Under the pieces are notes generated by a model. It saw nothing but the letters and a program-made list of their open reading frames with translations, had not been told where the DNA came from and did not search any database. A stretch of 64,000 bases of DNA from Lepisosteus oculatus. Lineage: Eukaryota; Chordata; Actinopteri; Semionotiformes; Lepisosteidae. Made by a program: the position numbers and the translations under genes. Each line of letters opens with the position of its first letter. Position 1 is the first letter of the stretch. Positions 63,253-64,000 of the stretch are shown in pieces. The stretch is from NCBI RefSeq assembly GCF_040954835.1, contig NC_090706.1:24809148-24873147 (forward strand), read 5' to 3'.

Positions 63253-64000
63253 TGTAACAGAACGAATAAGGTTCTTGATCCCGAGATGAAGTAAAACAGA
63301 TGAGTTTATTGCATGCAAGGAACAATAAAGGCGAAGTTTTGTTTCCCGCAAGAAACAACAAAACCGAAGTATTGTTCCCCGTACTGTTACAAACTTTTGG
63401 GTTATATAGTGTCTTCTTCTCTGTTTCTGACGTCACTCGGTCTGATGGTAAAGAGGGGGGTTCATGGTATTTGGCCAGTTTACGATGTTCTGGACAAATG
63501 GTCAGTTTAAGATTACACTCAGGGGGGTTCCTAGCTTGCATCTGCAATCCTTATCAGTTAACCCCCTTTCCTGCCATAAACCCCAGCTTGTGACTTAGAA
63601 GTCTAAACCCCCTACAGAAAGGATTAAATTCAAACCCCCGTCTTCACATCTTTCTTCATTCCCCCCTTATAAAATATGCCATACGTCAGTGTAGCCTATT
63701 TTTATACATACAATGTCAGGGCAGATCTTTCCTTTCTTGGCGAACAGGTATGTATTGCCATGACATTGTACGTTCCACAGTTATAGCAAGATGTGATACG
63801 TGTTTTTGTGCACGTGATGATTACAATTATACATATAAACAATACTATTCCTACAAATAAACACTTTAAAAAGGTTCCACCCCAGGCCCCAAACACAGAC
63901 TTTACCCAAGACCCAATTCCCCAATTTTCAGTATAATAGTCCTGATATTTCTGTCCCTCATTGTAAATGTGTTGGGCCAGATCTGAGATGTGCTCAGAGT
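63253..64000 (-). mobile_element. 3' end of an endogenous retrovirus: env transmembrane end plus 3' LTR, antisense in RAD50 intron 11
   Basis: Minus-strand order: an open frame from the window edge to 63702 encodes the end of an envelope transmembrane subunit, with a long hydrophobic anchor (VGIVLFICIIVIITC) and a short tail. Next comes a purine tract, AAGGGGGGAA (about 63669-63660). Then an LTR of about 407 bp (63659-63253) runs from TGAAGAAAG to GTTACA, with TATATAAC near 63403 and AATAAAC near 63308. The rest of the provirus would lie beyond 64000. The env frame is unbroken as far as seen, which suggests a younger insertion than 55250-56850. Confidence 0.8.

Overview
The window is vertebrate nuclear DNA: multi-exon genes with GT/AG introns, CpG-poor AT-rich spacers, and a fish-type repeat load (Tc1 elements, 5S-derived SINEs, L2-like LINEs, foldback repeats, retroviral LTRs). 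The two anchor genes are the 3' end of a collagen prolyl 4-hydroxylase alpha subunit (best match P4HA2, 617-3571, + strand) and the 5' half of RAD50 (43742-62094, + strand). In mammals these genes flank part of the type-2 cytokine region (human 5q31: IL3, CSF2, P4HA2 ... IL5, RAD50, IL13, IL4). Gene content and repeats suggest a ray-finned fish. A lineage that kept this locus, such as gar or bowfin, seems more likely than a typical teleost; that is an inference.

Between P4HA2 and RAD50 I can assemble four small four-exon genes. All introns are phase 0, and each gene encodes a secreted protein of about 130-150 residues with a short-chain helical cytokine layout. Gene A (11567-13309, +) has the exon sizes and four-cysteine pattern of CSF2 (GM-CSF). 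Gene B (23956-22160, -), gene C (29153-30583, +) and gene D (41731-39955, -) form a second group: CxC at the start of exon 3 and two cysteines in exon 4, closest by layout and position to IL-5, with IL-4/13 as the alternative. C and D are an inverted paralogous pair. D is divergent (head-to-head) with RAD50, as IL5 is in mammals. B has an apparent one-base frameshift between signal peptide and helix A. All four genes have a TATA box with an NFAT- or kappaB-like motif 14-15 bp upstream. A, C and D have AU-rich 3' regions, as expected for cytokine mRNAs.

Layout: 1-3571 P4HA2 3' exons; 3572-11487 repeats and spacer (LTRs, foldbacks, LINE); 11488-13880 gene A; 13900-22150 spacer with LINE, SINE and a solo LTR nested in a LINE; 22160-24043 gene B; 24365-29070 repeats; 29077-30728 gene C; 30729-39500 spacer holding a 4-kb element with inverted arrays of 190-bp units and a possible upstream RAD50 promoter near 38.8 kb; 39530-41810 gene D; 43709 to the end RAD50 exons 1-11, with introns carrying two dead Tc1 copies, a SINE, a truncated endogenous retrovirus and the 3' end of another. 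The main biological interest is the A-D cytokine cluster, because the CSF2/IL-3/IL-5 branch is usually reported as missing from teleosts.
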